Shown here piece by piece: positions 1 to 11,400 of a stretch of 64,000 nt of DNA (the first letter of the stretch is position 1; every line of letters begins with the position of its first letter). A program made the position numbers and the translations under genes. Source of the DNA: Alviniconcha marisindica (Eukaryota > Mollusca > Gastropoda > Provannidae). The notes under the pieces are model-generated. The model was not told the origin of the DNA and did not search any database. It was given only the letters and a program-made list of their open reading frames with translations. The stretch is from assembly GCA_018857735.1 (NCBI GenBank), contig JABMCL010001471.1, positions 61,001 through 125,000 on the forward strand, written 5' to 3'.

Positions 1-437
1 TTTATTTAAATTATTATCACAAAATTGTGTGCCATGAAAACATTCCCAGTTGAGGTAATGAAACCAAGCAACGTGTGAACCCCCCTCCCCCTCCCTCCCC
101 CCCAAATAAAACAACCTTATATTAATGCAGGGGAATAATGAAAATATACATTGCATAACAATAACTTGACAGAATTCAGATTTACACTCGTGAATCCAAC
201 AATTATGAGAATATTAATGTTCCACAAGAAGGCACAAAATGTATGACCCCCCCCCCCCCCACACACACACACACACCCCACTTGCTTATGCATCAGTAAT
301 GCTGTGGAAGCTACAGAATCATACTTTTTGTTTGCCCGCAATAATGATGTTGTGTACTAATGATGTGTTGTTCACACTCCTTGGACAGCATGTTACTGTG
401 TGTTCTGTTCTGTGTCACTGTCGGTGACGACACATAC
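1..437. other. CHK1 intron 5 (partial)
   Basis: AT-rich intron sequence on the 3' side of CHK1 exon 5. It contains a poly-C run followed by (CA)n at about 247-277. No exon or other gene was recognised. Confidence 0.7.
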
Positions 438-507
438 CATTCTGATCCAAGAGCAGGTTCTCAGGTTTGATGTCTCTGTGAGCGATGCCCTTGCTGTGCA
501 AATATTC
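438..507 (-). CDS. CHEK1: CHK1 exon 5, catalytic loop
   Basis: 70 bp exon beginning at acceptor TATAG|GAATATTTG and ending at donor ATG|GTATGTG. It encodes [17 protein letters not shown] and then LLLDQN, with the HRD catalytic Asp and the Asn of the KPEN motif intact. It ends in phase 1. The intron on the acceptor side carries a tandem array copying this acceptor (508-772). Confidence 0.93.
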
Positions 508-3500
508 CTATAAAAAAAAAGAACCAAATATTCCAATCAAAAACATAACCAAATATTCCTGTCAAAAACATAACCAAATATTCCTATTAAAAAGCAGAAC
601 CAAATATTCCTATTAAAAACAACCAAATATTCATGTCAAAAACAGAACCAAATATTCCTATCAAAAACGGAACCAATTATTCCTACCAAAAACAGAACCA
701 AATATTCCTATCAAAAACAGAACCAAATATTCCTATCACAAAAACAGAACCAAATATTCCTATCCAAAATTGAAAGATTTGCAAAATATGTTTCCTAAAG
801 GGGTCAGCTCACCAAGTTTATGTTTAACAACCCTAAACAAGGTCAATGGAAATGTTTCTAGTGAGCCAGGGATGCACAAATAAACTCAACATACACCCAA
901 CACTTGCAGTTGAAAGGACCATTAAACAACAACAAAATGTTTTATATAAGTATAATAAGATTCAGGAGTGAACTGTTTATTTATTTAATTTTTTATGCTA
1001 AATTATGATATCAGAGCACATGCAAAATTTCAAGATGATATCTTAAATACTTTATGAGATAAACCCACTAATTAAATCAAAACAAAATGACGCAGAGGAC
1101 CTACCAGTCCATCAATCAACTGACGGAAGTACTTCTGTGCTTCAGCTTGCGGCATCCCAACATCCGGTTCTGTAGACACACAGTGAGTCATATTTATTTT
1201 ACAAATAAGGTGTGTGTTGTGAGTGTGCATGGGTGTTGGTGAGTGTGTCAAGAAAACATCGATAAAATAAAATGTTATGAGTGTGCATGGGTGACGGCGA
1301 GTGCATTAACAAAACATGGATCAAGCAAAGTGTGTTGCGAGTGTGCATGGGTGTTGGGGAGTGTGTCAACAAAACATGGATCAAATGTGTTATGAGTGTG
1401 CATGGATGATGGCGAGTGCACTAACAAAACATGGATCAAATAAAGTGTGTGTTGCGAGTGTGCATAGGTGATAGTGAGTGCGTTAACAAAACATGGATCA
1501 GCTATGGACTGGGTTTGTATTGGACTCAAGAGGCTAGGGACTGGATGCCTGGATTGGACTCCAGTCAGGGCAAAAATGGTTTGCTTTCATGACCACTTGT
1601 GATTTTGTAGACACTACAGATACAGATTAATAATTATGATTACTGGGTTCCATAATGCACACTGACAGCCGAGTCTCACCAATTCTATCGAAGAGTTCAC
1701 CACCGCTGGCGTACTCCAGGAAGAGGTACTGTACCTCCCCCTCCTTCCTCACTCCGTAGAACTTGATGACGTTCTGGTGTGTGATCATGCGGTGAATGCA
1801 CACCTGCAAAACAGTCACACAGCATTATACCATAGTATATATATATATATAAATCATTAGTAATATTACTAACACTGTAACAGTAATACTGAAAAAATAT
1901 CCAAACCATTTACTCTTTAGTGTTTCCACGTTGCTACAGATGCTGTAGTCAAGGTGGGGTTAACTTTTGTGGTACCTTGCATTTACTCGCATGCCAGGTG
2001 AGTTACCAATACCATAGACTATGGTAACTCTCACCTGGCTGATAGGTGATTCAGATCTTTGTTGTTGTGTTCATGTTGTCTTTTGAGCACTAAGTAAGTA
2101 CTCCTTTTGTTTGTTGAATATCGGCATGACTAAAATAAAGAAAATGACTGCAACAACAACGAAAAGTTAAGGGCAGAAGGTATCAGGAATTATATGCTAA
2201 CATAACACTTGACATCATATTGTGATGGTGGAAGAGCAAAAAAACAAAACAAAAAACAAACAACATGACACACACACACACTAAACCATGGTAATGCAGC
2301 AAACACAAAAACAGGAAGAGTACGGGCACTTACGCTGTTATGGTGACCTGATGTGATAAAAATGAAATGGTTGTGTGCGCATGGGTGTGTGCACATGCAT
2401 GCCTACAGGCGCATGAATACGTGAGACAAAATCACAAGCTTACTAGCACTGTCACTGGCAAGGCAATGAACAAGACCATGGGTGTGTTCAAACTGATGTT
2501 GTTTAAACCACAGCATGACCCCCACATAATCTATACGTTTTTATCCAGGCAAGGTAACCTGAATTTCCTGCACAGAATAATGACAAATCGGTACATCACT
2601 ACATGCATAAAAAAACACAGATGCAATACCTGTATGAAATTATGTACCTGTATGCAGGTCGGTAAAATTCACAGATATAATACCCATACGCAGATCTGTA
2701 GAAAACACAGATGCAATACCTGCACGGAATTATGTACCTGCATGCAGGTCTGTACCACTGGGTGACTAACTTATAAGTTAAGACTCCACTGGAGGTGAGG
2801 GCTACCTCTTTGCGAACGTCGTCCCAAACAGCAGCCTTTTCCCCATTTGTGTCGATGATTTTTACGGCTACAGCTTCCCCCGTCTTGACGTTGTAGGCAA
2901 GCTTCACCCTGCAACAAAACAGAGAAAAATCTATACATGTAGAATATCGTACTAACTCCCCAAAGCCAACTTCTGAGGCAAGCACTGACGATACTGCATG
3001 TATGAGCTCTATATAAAACAATCAACAACATACCCTCCATAAGTGCTTTTCTTGACTCAAGCACAAATGACACTGTATTTCAGACTTCTTTACTGACTTT
3101 AGACTCAAATACAGATAAGAGTACACTACCAAAAACAAAAAAACGCCCAAACAGTATGAGTAAACATTTCCAGCTCACTCTCCATACATGCCTTTCTTGA
3201 TACAAGCACAAATGATACTGCATTTCCAACCTATTTACCCTCAAATACAGATAGAAGTACACTAAAATAATAATTTAAAAAAAAATGCCCAAATTATACA
3301 AGCAAACAGGTCCAGCTCACCCAACGTAAGTGCCTTTCTTGACATAAGCACAAACGATACTGTACTTACTCCCCGTATGCACCTTCCCCGAGTGTCTGCA
3401 CAAACTCCCAGTCTTTGACGAAGAACGTTGCCCTTCCAACAGAAGCAGCTGGACTTCCAATTCCAGCATCTGCATCGCCAACTCTCTTCGCAGGAGCCGC

Positions 3501-3956
3501 TGGGGAACGTCCCTCCTGTGTTTTGTTTTTGGCTACCTCCTCGGCGCTCGTTTTTCTTTTCGCTGATTCTGTGCAAGGTCGGGGAGCACCAGCAGCAGCA
3601 TCATTACGTTCACTTTTGCCCACACCTGCAGCCCCCGTTTTACCTGTGCCACCGTCAGTTCTGGTCATCAGACTGTGTATGCTCTGGGAGTTTGGGGTTG
3701 AGTGGGATTTTCCCAGTCCCCCGCTTTTGGGCAACTCTGGTTTTAAAGCGTTTGAAATTGACGGATCGTTTTCTGTCCCAGCCCCTGGTTGAGCTGTAGG
3801 TGACAGGCCAGCGCGAGTGTCAGGATCTGATGGGAGTAGTCTTTCATTTGTTGGTCCGGACTTGCTGCAGGAGACTTTCATGCTCTCCCCTTCGACAGGC
3901 CCGACTTGAATGGCCTCCATGGACCCAGTCAGCGTGGTGGAGAGTAGGCCTGACAT
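438..3956 (-). CDS. CHEK1: Checkpoint kinase 1 (CHK1), 5' part; 3' part outside window
   Basis: Serine/threonine kinase of the DNA-damage and replication checkpoint, nuclear in other animals. Five minus-strand coding exons: 3370-3956, 2806-2908, 1680-1803, 1105-1169 and 438-507. They join in frame with GT-AG borders to give 316 codons plus one base. Visible kinase landmarks are the P-loop GEGAYGE (residues 190-196), VAVKI with the ATP-binding Lys at about 212, the helix-C Glu at about 230, the hinge stretch [23 protein letters not shown], and HRDIKPEN with the catalytic Asp at about 305. These match CHK1 much better than other kinases. The first ATG at 3956 follows an in-frame TAA and gives about 174 residues before the usual CHK1 start. 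The donor of exon 2 (GTAGCC) is weak. The DFG motif, the rest of the kinase domain and the regulatory C-terminus would lie left of base 1; I found no further exon in 1-437. Confidence 0.93.
508..772 (-). repeat. Minisatellite copying the CHK1 exon 5 acceptor
   Basis: About ten tandem units of 23-27 bp with plus-strand consensus AACCAAATATTCCTATC followed by an A-rich spacer. On the coding strand each unit reads TTGATAG|GAATATTTGG. The true exon start reads TTTATAG|GAATATTTGC. The array is flush with the authentic 3' splice site. Confidence 0.88.
1205..1505. repeat. ~60 bp minisatellite in CHK1 intron 3
   Basis: Five imperfect tandem units of 55-63 bp (core GTGTGCATGGGTG, ends AACAAAACATGGATCAA). 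It lies about 35 bp from the acceptor of exon 4 but shows no similarity to that junction. Confidence 0.85.
1935..2130 (+). mobile_element. Degraded foldback/MITE copy
   Basis: Contains GCATGCCAGGTGAGTTACC and, inverted about 40 bp later, GGTAACTCTCACCTGGC, then GATTCAGATCTTTGTTGTT and a TTGAGCACTAAGTAAGTACTCC end. These match the better preserved element at 11754-12159. No coding capacity. Confidence 0.7.
2595..2770. repeat. Short imperfect tandem repeat beside CHK1 exon 2
   Basis: About three units sharing AACACAGATGCAATACCTG and AATTATGTACCTG.ATGCAGGTC, located in intron 2 about 35 bp downstream of the exon 2 donor. No similarity to the splice junction was seen. Confidence 0.7.
2990..3369 (-). 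repeat. Triplicated segment starting at the CHK1 exon 1 donor
   Basis: Three imperfect units of about 140-170 bp, each with CTTTTCTTGA or CCTTTCTTGA, AAGCACAAATGATACTG and CAAATACAGATA. The last unit runs into the donor: GCACAAACGATACTGTACTTAC is the reverse complement of the sequence just inside intron 1. The copies match from about position +5 of the intron, so they abut the junction but do not copy it fully. Confidence 0.7.
3370..3956 (-). CDS. CHEK1: CHK1 first coding exon with long N-terminal extension
   Basis: 587 bp exon coding for 195 residues plus two bases. Residues 1-174 are low in hydrophobic residues and rich in Ser, Thr, Gly, Ala, Pro and Lys, with a basic KRKT cluster at 133-136 and a single SQ pair at 90-91. 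The kinase domain starts at [14 protein letters not shown] (179-192). The frame is open throughout and continuous with the kinase domain. A candidate acceptor (TTGTGCAG) lies about 30 bases upstream of the ATG, so an upstream non-coding exon is likely. Confidence 0.85.
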
Positions 3957-4529
3957 CCTCTGCCAGGGTTAGGGTTCGATCCTCTGCACAATATCAACAT
4001 AATTATATATATGTATTAATTTATTATGAAATTGAAAATGTTCACAGCACGTTCTAGCAGTACTAATACTACTATTACTAATTTAGTAATTAGCAGTCAG
4101 ACTGGAAGTGGAACAAATACTGGTCACAATATATCATATAAATTATAATATATAAAGATTTATAAACAAGTCATGGTTGTTTCTTGTCTCACTGTGAAGC
4201 CTATCACACTATATATTATAATATATAGCTGATTCTCAAAATATATATTAATTATTATGCATCTCCATATTTTCACAAGTAGGATGCCACGAGTTCATTT
4301 TTTTCCCTAGGGTGAAGTATTTTAAACTATAAATATAATTATATTATTATGAAAGAGGATAGCTTAAGTTGTGCTGCCCACTGGTCAAAATTAAAACTAA
4401 ACCCTGTGGTCATGCTAGACATTTTTTGACTGGAGTGACACAGATAGAAGTAGAACTAGAAGTTGATAAAGTGGTTCACAGAAGCCAGTCAGTCACAAGA
4501 TAGTTCAGGAGCTGTGTGAGAGTCGAGGT

Positions 4530-4990
4530 GGCCGTCCTGAGCTGTCCGTCCTAACAAGCCTTCTGGTTTCTGTGGACGTAAAGAATTATTGAACCGTGCT
4601 TCAGCATTGGTCACAGCTGGTCCCTAATATGTCAACTGACATCTGAGGACATTAAGCATCACTTCATCATCATCAGTCAGTCACTGTAACCAGTCAGATA
4701 CAAGGCCATCTATACCACTACTACTGTAACTACAGCTCCACTAGCAAACACCTAGCTCCCTTCCTTGTGTAGAGCACACACACACACACACACACTCACA
4801 ACCACATACACACACACACAAATCCATTCACACTCAGAGTCAGACACACGCACCCCCCCTCTGTGCTGTGATTTTGTTTTTCGAGAGCCAGTCAAACAAA
4901 ATAACAGCCAGTTACCCAGTATGTCTGACCAATTAGTAATCATTGATTTCTTTTCTGGTATGTGTTGACCATAAAAAACTGGCAACATAC
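4530..4990. repeat. Fragments of interspersed repeats with (CA)n
   Basis: 4545-4585 carries a decayed copy of the SINE end found at 55660-55710 (AAGCCTTCTGGTTTCTGTGGACG). 4690-4830 shares GTCAGATACA..GCCAT, CTAGCTCCCTTCCTTGTGTAGA and the following (AC)n with 23265-23350, so it belongs to a microsatellite-linked dispersed family. Confidence 0.65.
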
Positions 4991-5249
4991 CAGAAATTAG
5001 TGGTTAACATTAATAACAGTAACATGAACCCTGTAAACCTCCGCTGTGTCAGCAGTGACAGCAACTGACACTGACACATTGACAAATGACACAGTTAGTG
5101 ACCATAGCAGCTCCACAGTAACCATTTTAAGATTTGAAGATCAGATGCGTGCAAACAATGAACATATTAATAATTGAAAATATTTTTAAACAGCTGTTCA
5201 AGTGGAAGATGATCAAAAGTTTTTTGTTTTGTTTTTAATTTTTAACTAA

Positions 5250-5490
5250 GTATAAACCGAGGTCCCCTGTGTGTATGCACATGTATCAGTGTAATATATA
5301 TATACTGTATCAGTGTATGCAAATAGATCACATACGGTCACACGCACGTTAATAAAGATCATGTACTGATGTAGTCCATGACAGAGTTCGGTGGATTATG
5401 GAAACACGAAAATAACCAGCATGCACTGAAAGAGTCAGAGTCTTCAGAGTGCTGAAGCTGGACACAAAATCATGAATATGGAAGAAGAAG
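5250..5490 (+). repeat. Dispersed repeat family copy, also at 41400-41575
   Basis: Shares AGGTCCCC, TTAATAAAGATC, GAGTTCGGTGGATTAT, GAAAC, AGCATGCACTGAAA and GAAGAAGAAGA in the same order with 41400-41575. Probably the body of a non-autonomous retroelement; no coding capacity. Confidence 0.65.
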
Positions 5491-5579
5491 ACGTAAAATA
5501 CTATGCTCTCAATCTCATGAATAATTCATCAACTGATGCAAACAATCGGCTTTATGGTCCAGTTCAATATCAGCGCATT

Positions 5580-6110
5580 CTAACTTGATTCTTCCTTCGC
5601 TTCTTGTTTCCCCCCACCCAGGCCACGTCAGTATCGTCACCCATGCGATCTGACCATGAGTGCTGTTCTTAACGTTTACCCCTAGTCAAAATGAACACGC
5701 CATCAACATCAAATTCAACACTTTCCGCGTTGTTCAGTTTCCGCAAATGAAGGAGTCTTTGGTTACCATATTTAGCGCGAGGACACAACTCACGCTCTTC
5801 ATACAAAAACTGCAGCCTAACCCACACAAAAATTGAAAAGAATTTATGAAAGGAACGAGACTGCAATATATCCAAACATCAGTAACGAAAGGAAGAACAA
5901 ATAATACGCATATTTTACCAGTTCCAGGGTTTCTACTTGGAGGTTGTTCTCACCCGCCCTTTCACATCTCGCGCTCTCGTGATCACGTGGGTACACAATG
6001 TCACATGACCCCGAATCGAAGCACCTGTCAAATCTTCAACAGCAGCGAAAGAAGACAGGGAAAAAGTAAACCGGATTTGAGAAACTATACTTATCGGGAA
6101 ATTCTATACT
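5580..6110 (-). promoter_or_regulatory. Candidate CHK1 promoter / upstream non-coding exon region
   Basis: The only stretch between CHK1 and GPHR that is less AT-rich, with several CpGs, TCTCGCGCTCTCG, a CACGTG E-box near 5985 and a GC-rich motif (AAAGGGCGGG on the minus strand, near 5955) of the E2F/Sp1 type. It lies about 2 kb upstream of the CHK1 ATG in the right orientation. No transcript evidence is available. Confidence 0.3.
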
Positions 6111-7058
6111 TGTGAGAAAGTGCAGTACACTTTTATCATTTACTTTCAACCGTAGCCACTTGTAGCATGAAATGAACCTAGGCAAGGTTGATAGAGGATA
6201 GAATTTAAAAAAACACTCGGCTTTGCTCCTTCGTAGGCTAAACTCGTGTGCTTGCAGTAGGTTAAACGAACAGGATCCGCAGTAAAGTTATAAATGTGAT
6301 TGAACATGCCGTTGACTTAATATCGATCTTAAAAGGAGATTTTGTTGGACACACATAACAAACTCTTGTTTCACGAGCCGATTGCCCAGCCCCCCACCCC
6401 CCTCCACGGCCGATTCATTTTGACGTCACGAATACGGGGAAGAAAAAAAATGCATGTGGGTTGCGACCATTTTTGTCACCATTTGTTTTTATCTCTGTGG
6501 AGTGAAATTTTGATGCGCTCTTAAAAACAAAAACAAAAACAAAGTCCATGAGAAAAGTGAAAAACCCCAATCTATTTTTAACTTGATTGGTAATCTTTTG
6601 GTAAAATTAGCCACCAGATTAAAACACACACACACACACACACACAAAAAAACGCAACAGACAAATCATGACTAAAAATTATTATTATTTTTTATTTATT
6701 TATTATTATTATTATTATTATTTTTTTTTTTTTTGGGGGGGTATTTTGCCAGACCTGTGAAGGCTAGTTCCATTAAATGAGATTATCTCTCATCAAGCCC
6801 CCATCTACAACTACAAGACGCTCCTTCTCGCCAGCTCCACTTTTTAAAAATTATTTGCGACTGTGAGCAGCTATATGAATACATGTGTACTAATTACTAT
6901 ATCTCTTAAAGAGAGAGAGAGAGTAAATGAAAACCATTACTCCTCCCCCCCTCCACACACACACAAAACAGCAACATGGATGCCATTGAGTGGATTTGAT
7001 TTGGAAGAAAAATAATGCCAGACCCAAGAAAATGGGAAGCAACATGATGTTCAGGGCT

Positions 7059-7093
<35 letters not shown>

Positions 7094-7587
7094 ACCTCTT
7101 CAGAAATTTGCAGCCTCCATTTTCAGTTCACCTTCTGCCAGTCAGGGCTTTCATCAATCTATCCTGTTTTTCGCGAGAAGTTGATGTCAGTTTTGTTTGT
7201 GTTCATTATATATTACATACAACTCAGCTTGGAAGATTATGCACCCAACATCAAAATGTTGCGTGATTTTGTCAGTAGAGTGTGCACGTCCTGTCAGTCA
7301 GCCCAGCTAGCTTGCGACAATCTCCAGTTTTAAATGGCAACAAATAATGGCATTAGTGATGTATATTAAAATATTAAATAATATTAAGTCATCCACAGCT
7401 CAGTTTACACACACACACACACACACGCACACACAAACCTAGTAGTCCAACTATGACAAAGTTGTGACAAACACATCTTTTATTATTTGGTGAGCATTTC
7501 TGTAATTAAGCAGCCAAATGCAAAACGAGCTAAAGAAGACAAAAAAATGAACACCAAAATGTGATGCCAACCCATATGGCCAATCAC

Positions 7588-7593
7588 TTTATT
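7588..7593 (-). terminator. Candidate GPHR polyadenylation signal
   Basis: TTTATT on the plus strand, AATAAA on the gene strand, about 750 bp after the stop codon. Other candidates are 7479-7484 and 7913-7923. Choice between them needs transcript ends. Confidence 0.3.
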
Positions 7594-8083
7594 GTCTTAC
7601 AAATTACTTACACAAAAAGTTCAAGTCAAAATACACAAATGAGTGATTGCATCATAATAAATCCCAGAGGCATGCAGTTACCACCAACATAAATAAAAGA
7701 TGGAAAGTTCAAAAGCAAAGGTGCGATCAATGCATATGAATGGCCTGACCAAGCGCTGAACATCATACACCCCTATATTTATATACATAAGCAATTGTAG
7801 TTGTGTCCACATACATTCTCACACACACTTTCTCTCATACATACTGTTTCTCTCACACACACACTGACAAAGAAAGTATAATTTATCTATCCTAACAATA
7901 ACAACATGGCATTTATTTTATTTTATTGTTTTGTTGTAATTGCTTTATATGGTCAGCAGTGCTTTTCAGACAGTTTCAGTTGCATTAATCTGCAACCAAA
8001 CAGAAAGCAAGCAGCCCCAAAGCAGTGATACCTATTTGCATGCACATCTGACCACACACACACACACGCACACACACACACAC

Positions 8084-8104
<21 letters not shown>

Positions 8105-8114
<10 letters not shown>

Positions 8115-8340
8115 TTTCTCCAACCACCACCTTGGTCAGTCCATTTCTAGAAATACACACACACATGCACACACACACACACAACAAAAAACGCATACAC
8201 AAATTTCCCCAGCCACCACCCTGATCACTCCATTTCTAGAAACACACACACACACACACACAACCCCCCAAAAAAAACACAACAACACACACCACTTTGC
8301 CCAACCACCACCACCCTGATCAGTCCATCTCTAGAAACTG
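8105..8340 (-). repeat. Triplicated segment at the GPHR stop codon
   Basis: Three copies of an 80-110 bp unit sharing CCAACCACCACC or CCAGCCACCACC, CTGATCAGTCCAT and TCTAGAAAC, separated by (CA)n. The last copy ends directly at the TAG of the GPHR reading frame, so the array forms the start of its 3' UTR. Confidence 0.75.
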
Positions 8341-8485
8341 CTACGCCATGTGTTTCTCTGGGGCTTGTTTGTGGGCGATGTACAGAAAGCCAATACTGGA
8401 CAGGGCGCTGATGAGGAAAATGACGTCAAACCAGCGATGATAGAAGTTGAACTGAAGATCACCCAGCACCTCGGTTATGATCATT
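8341..8485 (-). CDS. GPR89: GPHR exon 15 (C-terminus and stop)
   Basis: 145 bp from acceptor TTTCAG|AATGATCATAACC to TAG at 8341-8343. It encodes [18 protein letters not shown], the last membrane segment [20 protein letters not shown] and the tail KQAPEKHMA, almost identical to the vertebrate C-terminus. Confidence 0.95.
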
Positions 8486-11400
8486 CTGAAACACGACAGA
8501 GAGGTAAACATTTTGTCATTTGATCACAGAGAACATGTCCCAAAGTCTGGGAAGACAGCACAACACAGTCGCAGGCTGACATTGTTCTTGCTCCTGCTCT
8601 TGGGTGTGTACCTGCTGAGCGTCATGATTTATCTGACAAAACTCTGCATGCTTTATGTTGGCTGACACTGTTCCTCAACATAACCAGCAACTACCATCAT
8701 CAGTTAACTTCACCACCATCTACACTCACCGCTATCTACTCTTGTCACCACCAACCCTCATCACTACAAACCTTCATCACAATCTGCCATCATCACCGCC
8801 AACCATTACCACCACCAACCATCACCACAACCTGCTCTCACCACCACCAACCATCACCACAACCTGCTCTCACCACCACCAAACCATCACCACAACCTGC
8901 TCTCACCAACACCAACCATCAACACCATCTACCATCACCACCACCACCCCTCATCACCACCTCCCACTGTCACCTGCAACCACCATCACCACCTGCCATC
9001 ACCACCATCAACCCTGATCACTACCTCCCATCATCACCAAATGTGCTTTGATTTGGGTGTGAACTGGGCGCTCAGAACTCACGCCCAAAGCAAGGTTACC
9101 TGTGCTTTGATTTGGGTGTGAACTGGGCGCTCAGAGCTCACGCCCAAAGCAAGGTTACCTGTGCTCTGATTTGGGTGCGAAATGGGTGCTCAGAGCTGGC
9201 GCCAAAAGCAAGGTTACCTGTGCTTTGATTTGGGTGTGAAATGGGTGCTCAGAACTGGCGCCAAAAGCAAGGTTACCCGTGCTCTGATTTGGGTGTGAAA
9301 TGGGTGCTCAGAGCTTGCACCCAAAGCAAAGTTACCTGTCCTTTGATATGGGTGCGAAATGGGTGCTCAAAGCAAGGTTACCTGTGCTTTGATTTGGGTG
9401 AGAAATGGGTGCTCAGAGCTCACGCCCAAAGCAAGGTTACCTGTGCTCTGATTTGGGTGTGAAATGGGTGCTCAAAGCTGGCGCCCAAAGCAAGGTTACC
9501 TGTGCTTTGATTTGGGTGTGAAATGGGTGCTCAGAGATGGCGCCCAAAGCAAGGTTACCTGTGCTCTGATTTGGGTGCGAAATGGGTGCTCAGAGCTGGC
9601 GCCAAAAGCAAGGTTACCCAGGCTCTGATTTGGGTGTGAAATGGGTGCTCAGAGCTTGCACCCAAAGCAAAGTTACCTGTCCTTTGATATGGGTGTGAAA
9701 TGGGTGCTCAAAGCAAGGTTACCTGTGCTCTGATTTGGGTGTGAAATGGGTGCTCAGAGATGGCGCCCAAAGCAAGGTTACCTGTACTCTGGGGGCATGT
9801 TCATCCTCATGAGCAGCACGGACGACACAAAGTACATCCCCTGCAACAGAGCAAATGGTGCTTCCGCATTAATCTTACACTGTGAAAGTAATTTTGATCA
9901 AAATTCACAAATTTGTTCCCCCCCCCCCCCACTTCTTCCCCCAAAGCCACACAAAAGTACTCAAATGCAGTTCTGTACAATTCTCTCTTCTGAAAAATGG
10001 CCTCCGCAGCACCTGAACTGACGGAATTCCATCTGCTGATGGGAAAATCTATTGATGTTAGAGAGTGAAGCTTCAGTTCCATTTGGAGCCAAATTTTCCC
10101 CCTTTAGACAGTGATAATACTTTCAGACTGGATATCAGGTATGTGGAAGGGGGTTCATGTGAGGCTGGAGGGCGATTCTGGGATGGGGAAAGAGACATCA
10201 GAAAGAAATTTATGATCATAAACAGACTGGTTTATTTCACGGACAATGAAAAGGAGTGAGTTCCAGATACATCTTAATCTAACTAATATCTGGTGTAAAC
10301 TGCATTTGATCCAGCGATCCAGCTGGCATTGCAACTCTCACCTCACTGTGCTCAGATTTGAGAGTTTTCTAGGATACATTACGTGCAATTTTTGTGCTAC
10401 TTACCATAATCTGAGCCAAGCACAAGACTATGACGTTGGCAAACTTGCTGCTAGCTATGGCATAGAAGAACTGGAACAGAATGCAAGGTGGAAACGTTGG
10501 AAAATTAAAAAGATCAACATAACCACATTTATTTTACAAAACATTCAGTGTCAATGGATAAAAAACACCAACTTCTCCACACAGAGACAGACAGACAGAC
10601 AGAACACACACACACATACACACACACACACAGTTGTAGGCACAACTGGAAAAAAAGAAAAACTGACAGCCAAACAGAGACAAGTTCACCCCCCATTCCC
10701 CCTGTCTAAAAAAGAACAAAATGAAGAAAAAGTGGACAAACCACCAGAGAAAAATACAGATACACATGCACATGCACGCACACACATGCACGCACACACA
10801 CAGAACACATACACCTCTACTCACAACCATGTGTGCACATATACATGCACCCTCCACCTCCAATAAACACACCTGCACAAACACCACACACCCCTCCCCC
10901 CACCATACACAGAACACGTACACCTCCACTCATATACAACCACATGTACACATATATATACATGCACCCTCCCACCACACACCACATACATAGACAGACA
11001 CACACACACACCATACCCTGGTGAGGGTGATGAGAAACCCTCTGATGGAGGACACAATGATGATGCCCACTAGAAGGAAAGAAATCTGCTGTGACCAGAA
11101 CTTCACCTGTTGACACACACACACACACAAACAATGGTCAAATAAGATGACTGTTCAGTCGTACCATCGATACCTACATCATGAGACTTTCCTACCGTTT
11201 GTCATGGGTCACATCTGCCACACCACCTTCAGGTGTGATCAGCATTGTTAAAGGGGAATGAACACACACACAAAGGTACCACAGGTCCTACTGATAGAAA
11301 TAGAATTTATTTTTTATTTTTTTAAAGACACAGAGCAGCTTTTTAGTCACTTTCTGGTCCTGTTTAGTAAAAAGATTCAAAAGTAATAATAGTAATAAAA

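Larger units (their letters stand above)
3957..8340. other. Interval between CHK1 and GPHR
   Basis: No protein gene recognised. Besides the entries listed separately, it holds AT-rich DNA, (CA)n runs (6624-6645, 7408-7428, 8055-8115), a TTA-rich stretch (6680-6735), and a run of 33 G (7059-7091). The right end is the GPHR 3' UTR, with candidate minus-strand AATAAA signals at 7588-7593 and 7479-7484. Confidence 0.6.

Noticed and set aside
3415..3799. Plus-strand open frames opposite CHK1 exon 1
   Set aside because: Shadows of the GC-richer coding exon on the other strand; the minus frame is continuous with a recognisable kinase domain.
9031..9790. CRISPR-like array
   Set aside because: Repeats are contiguous without unique spacers and lie in an intron of an animal gene.
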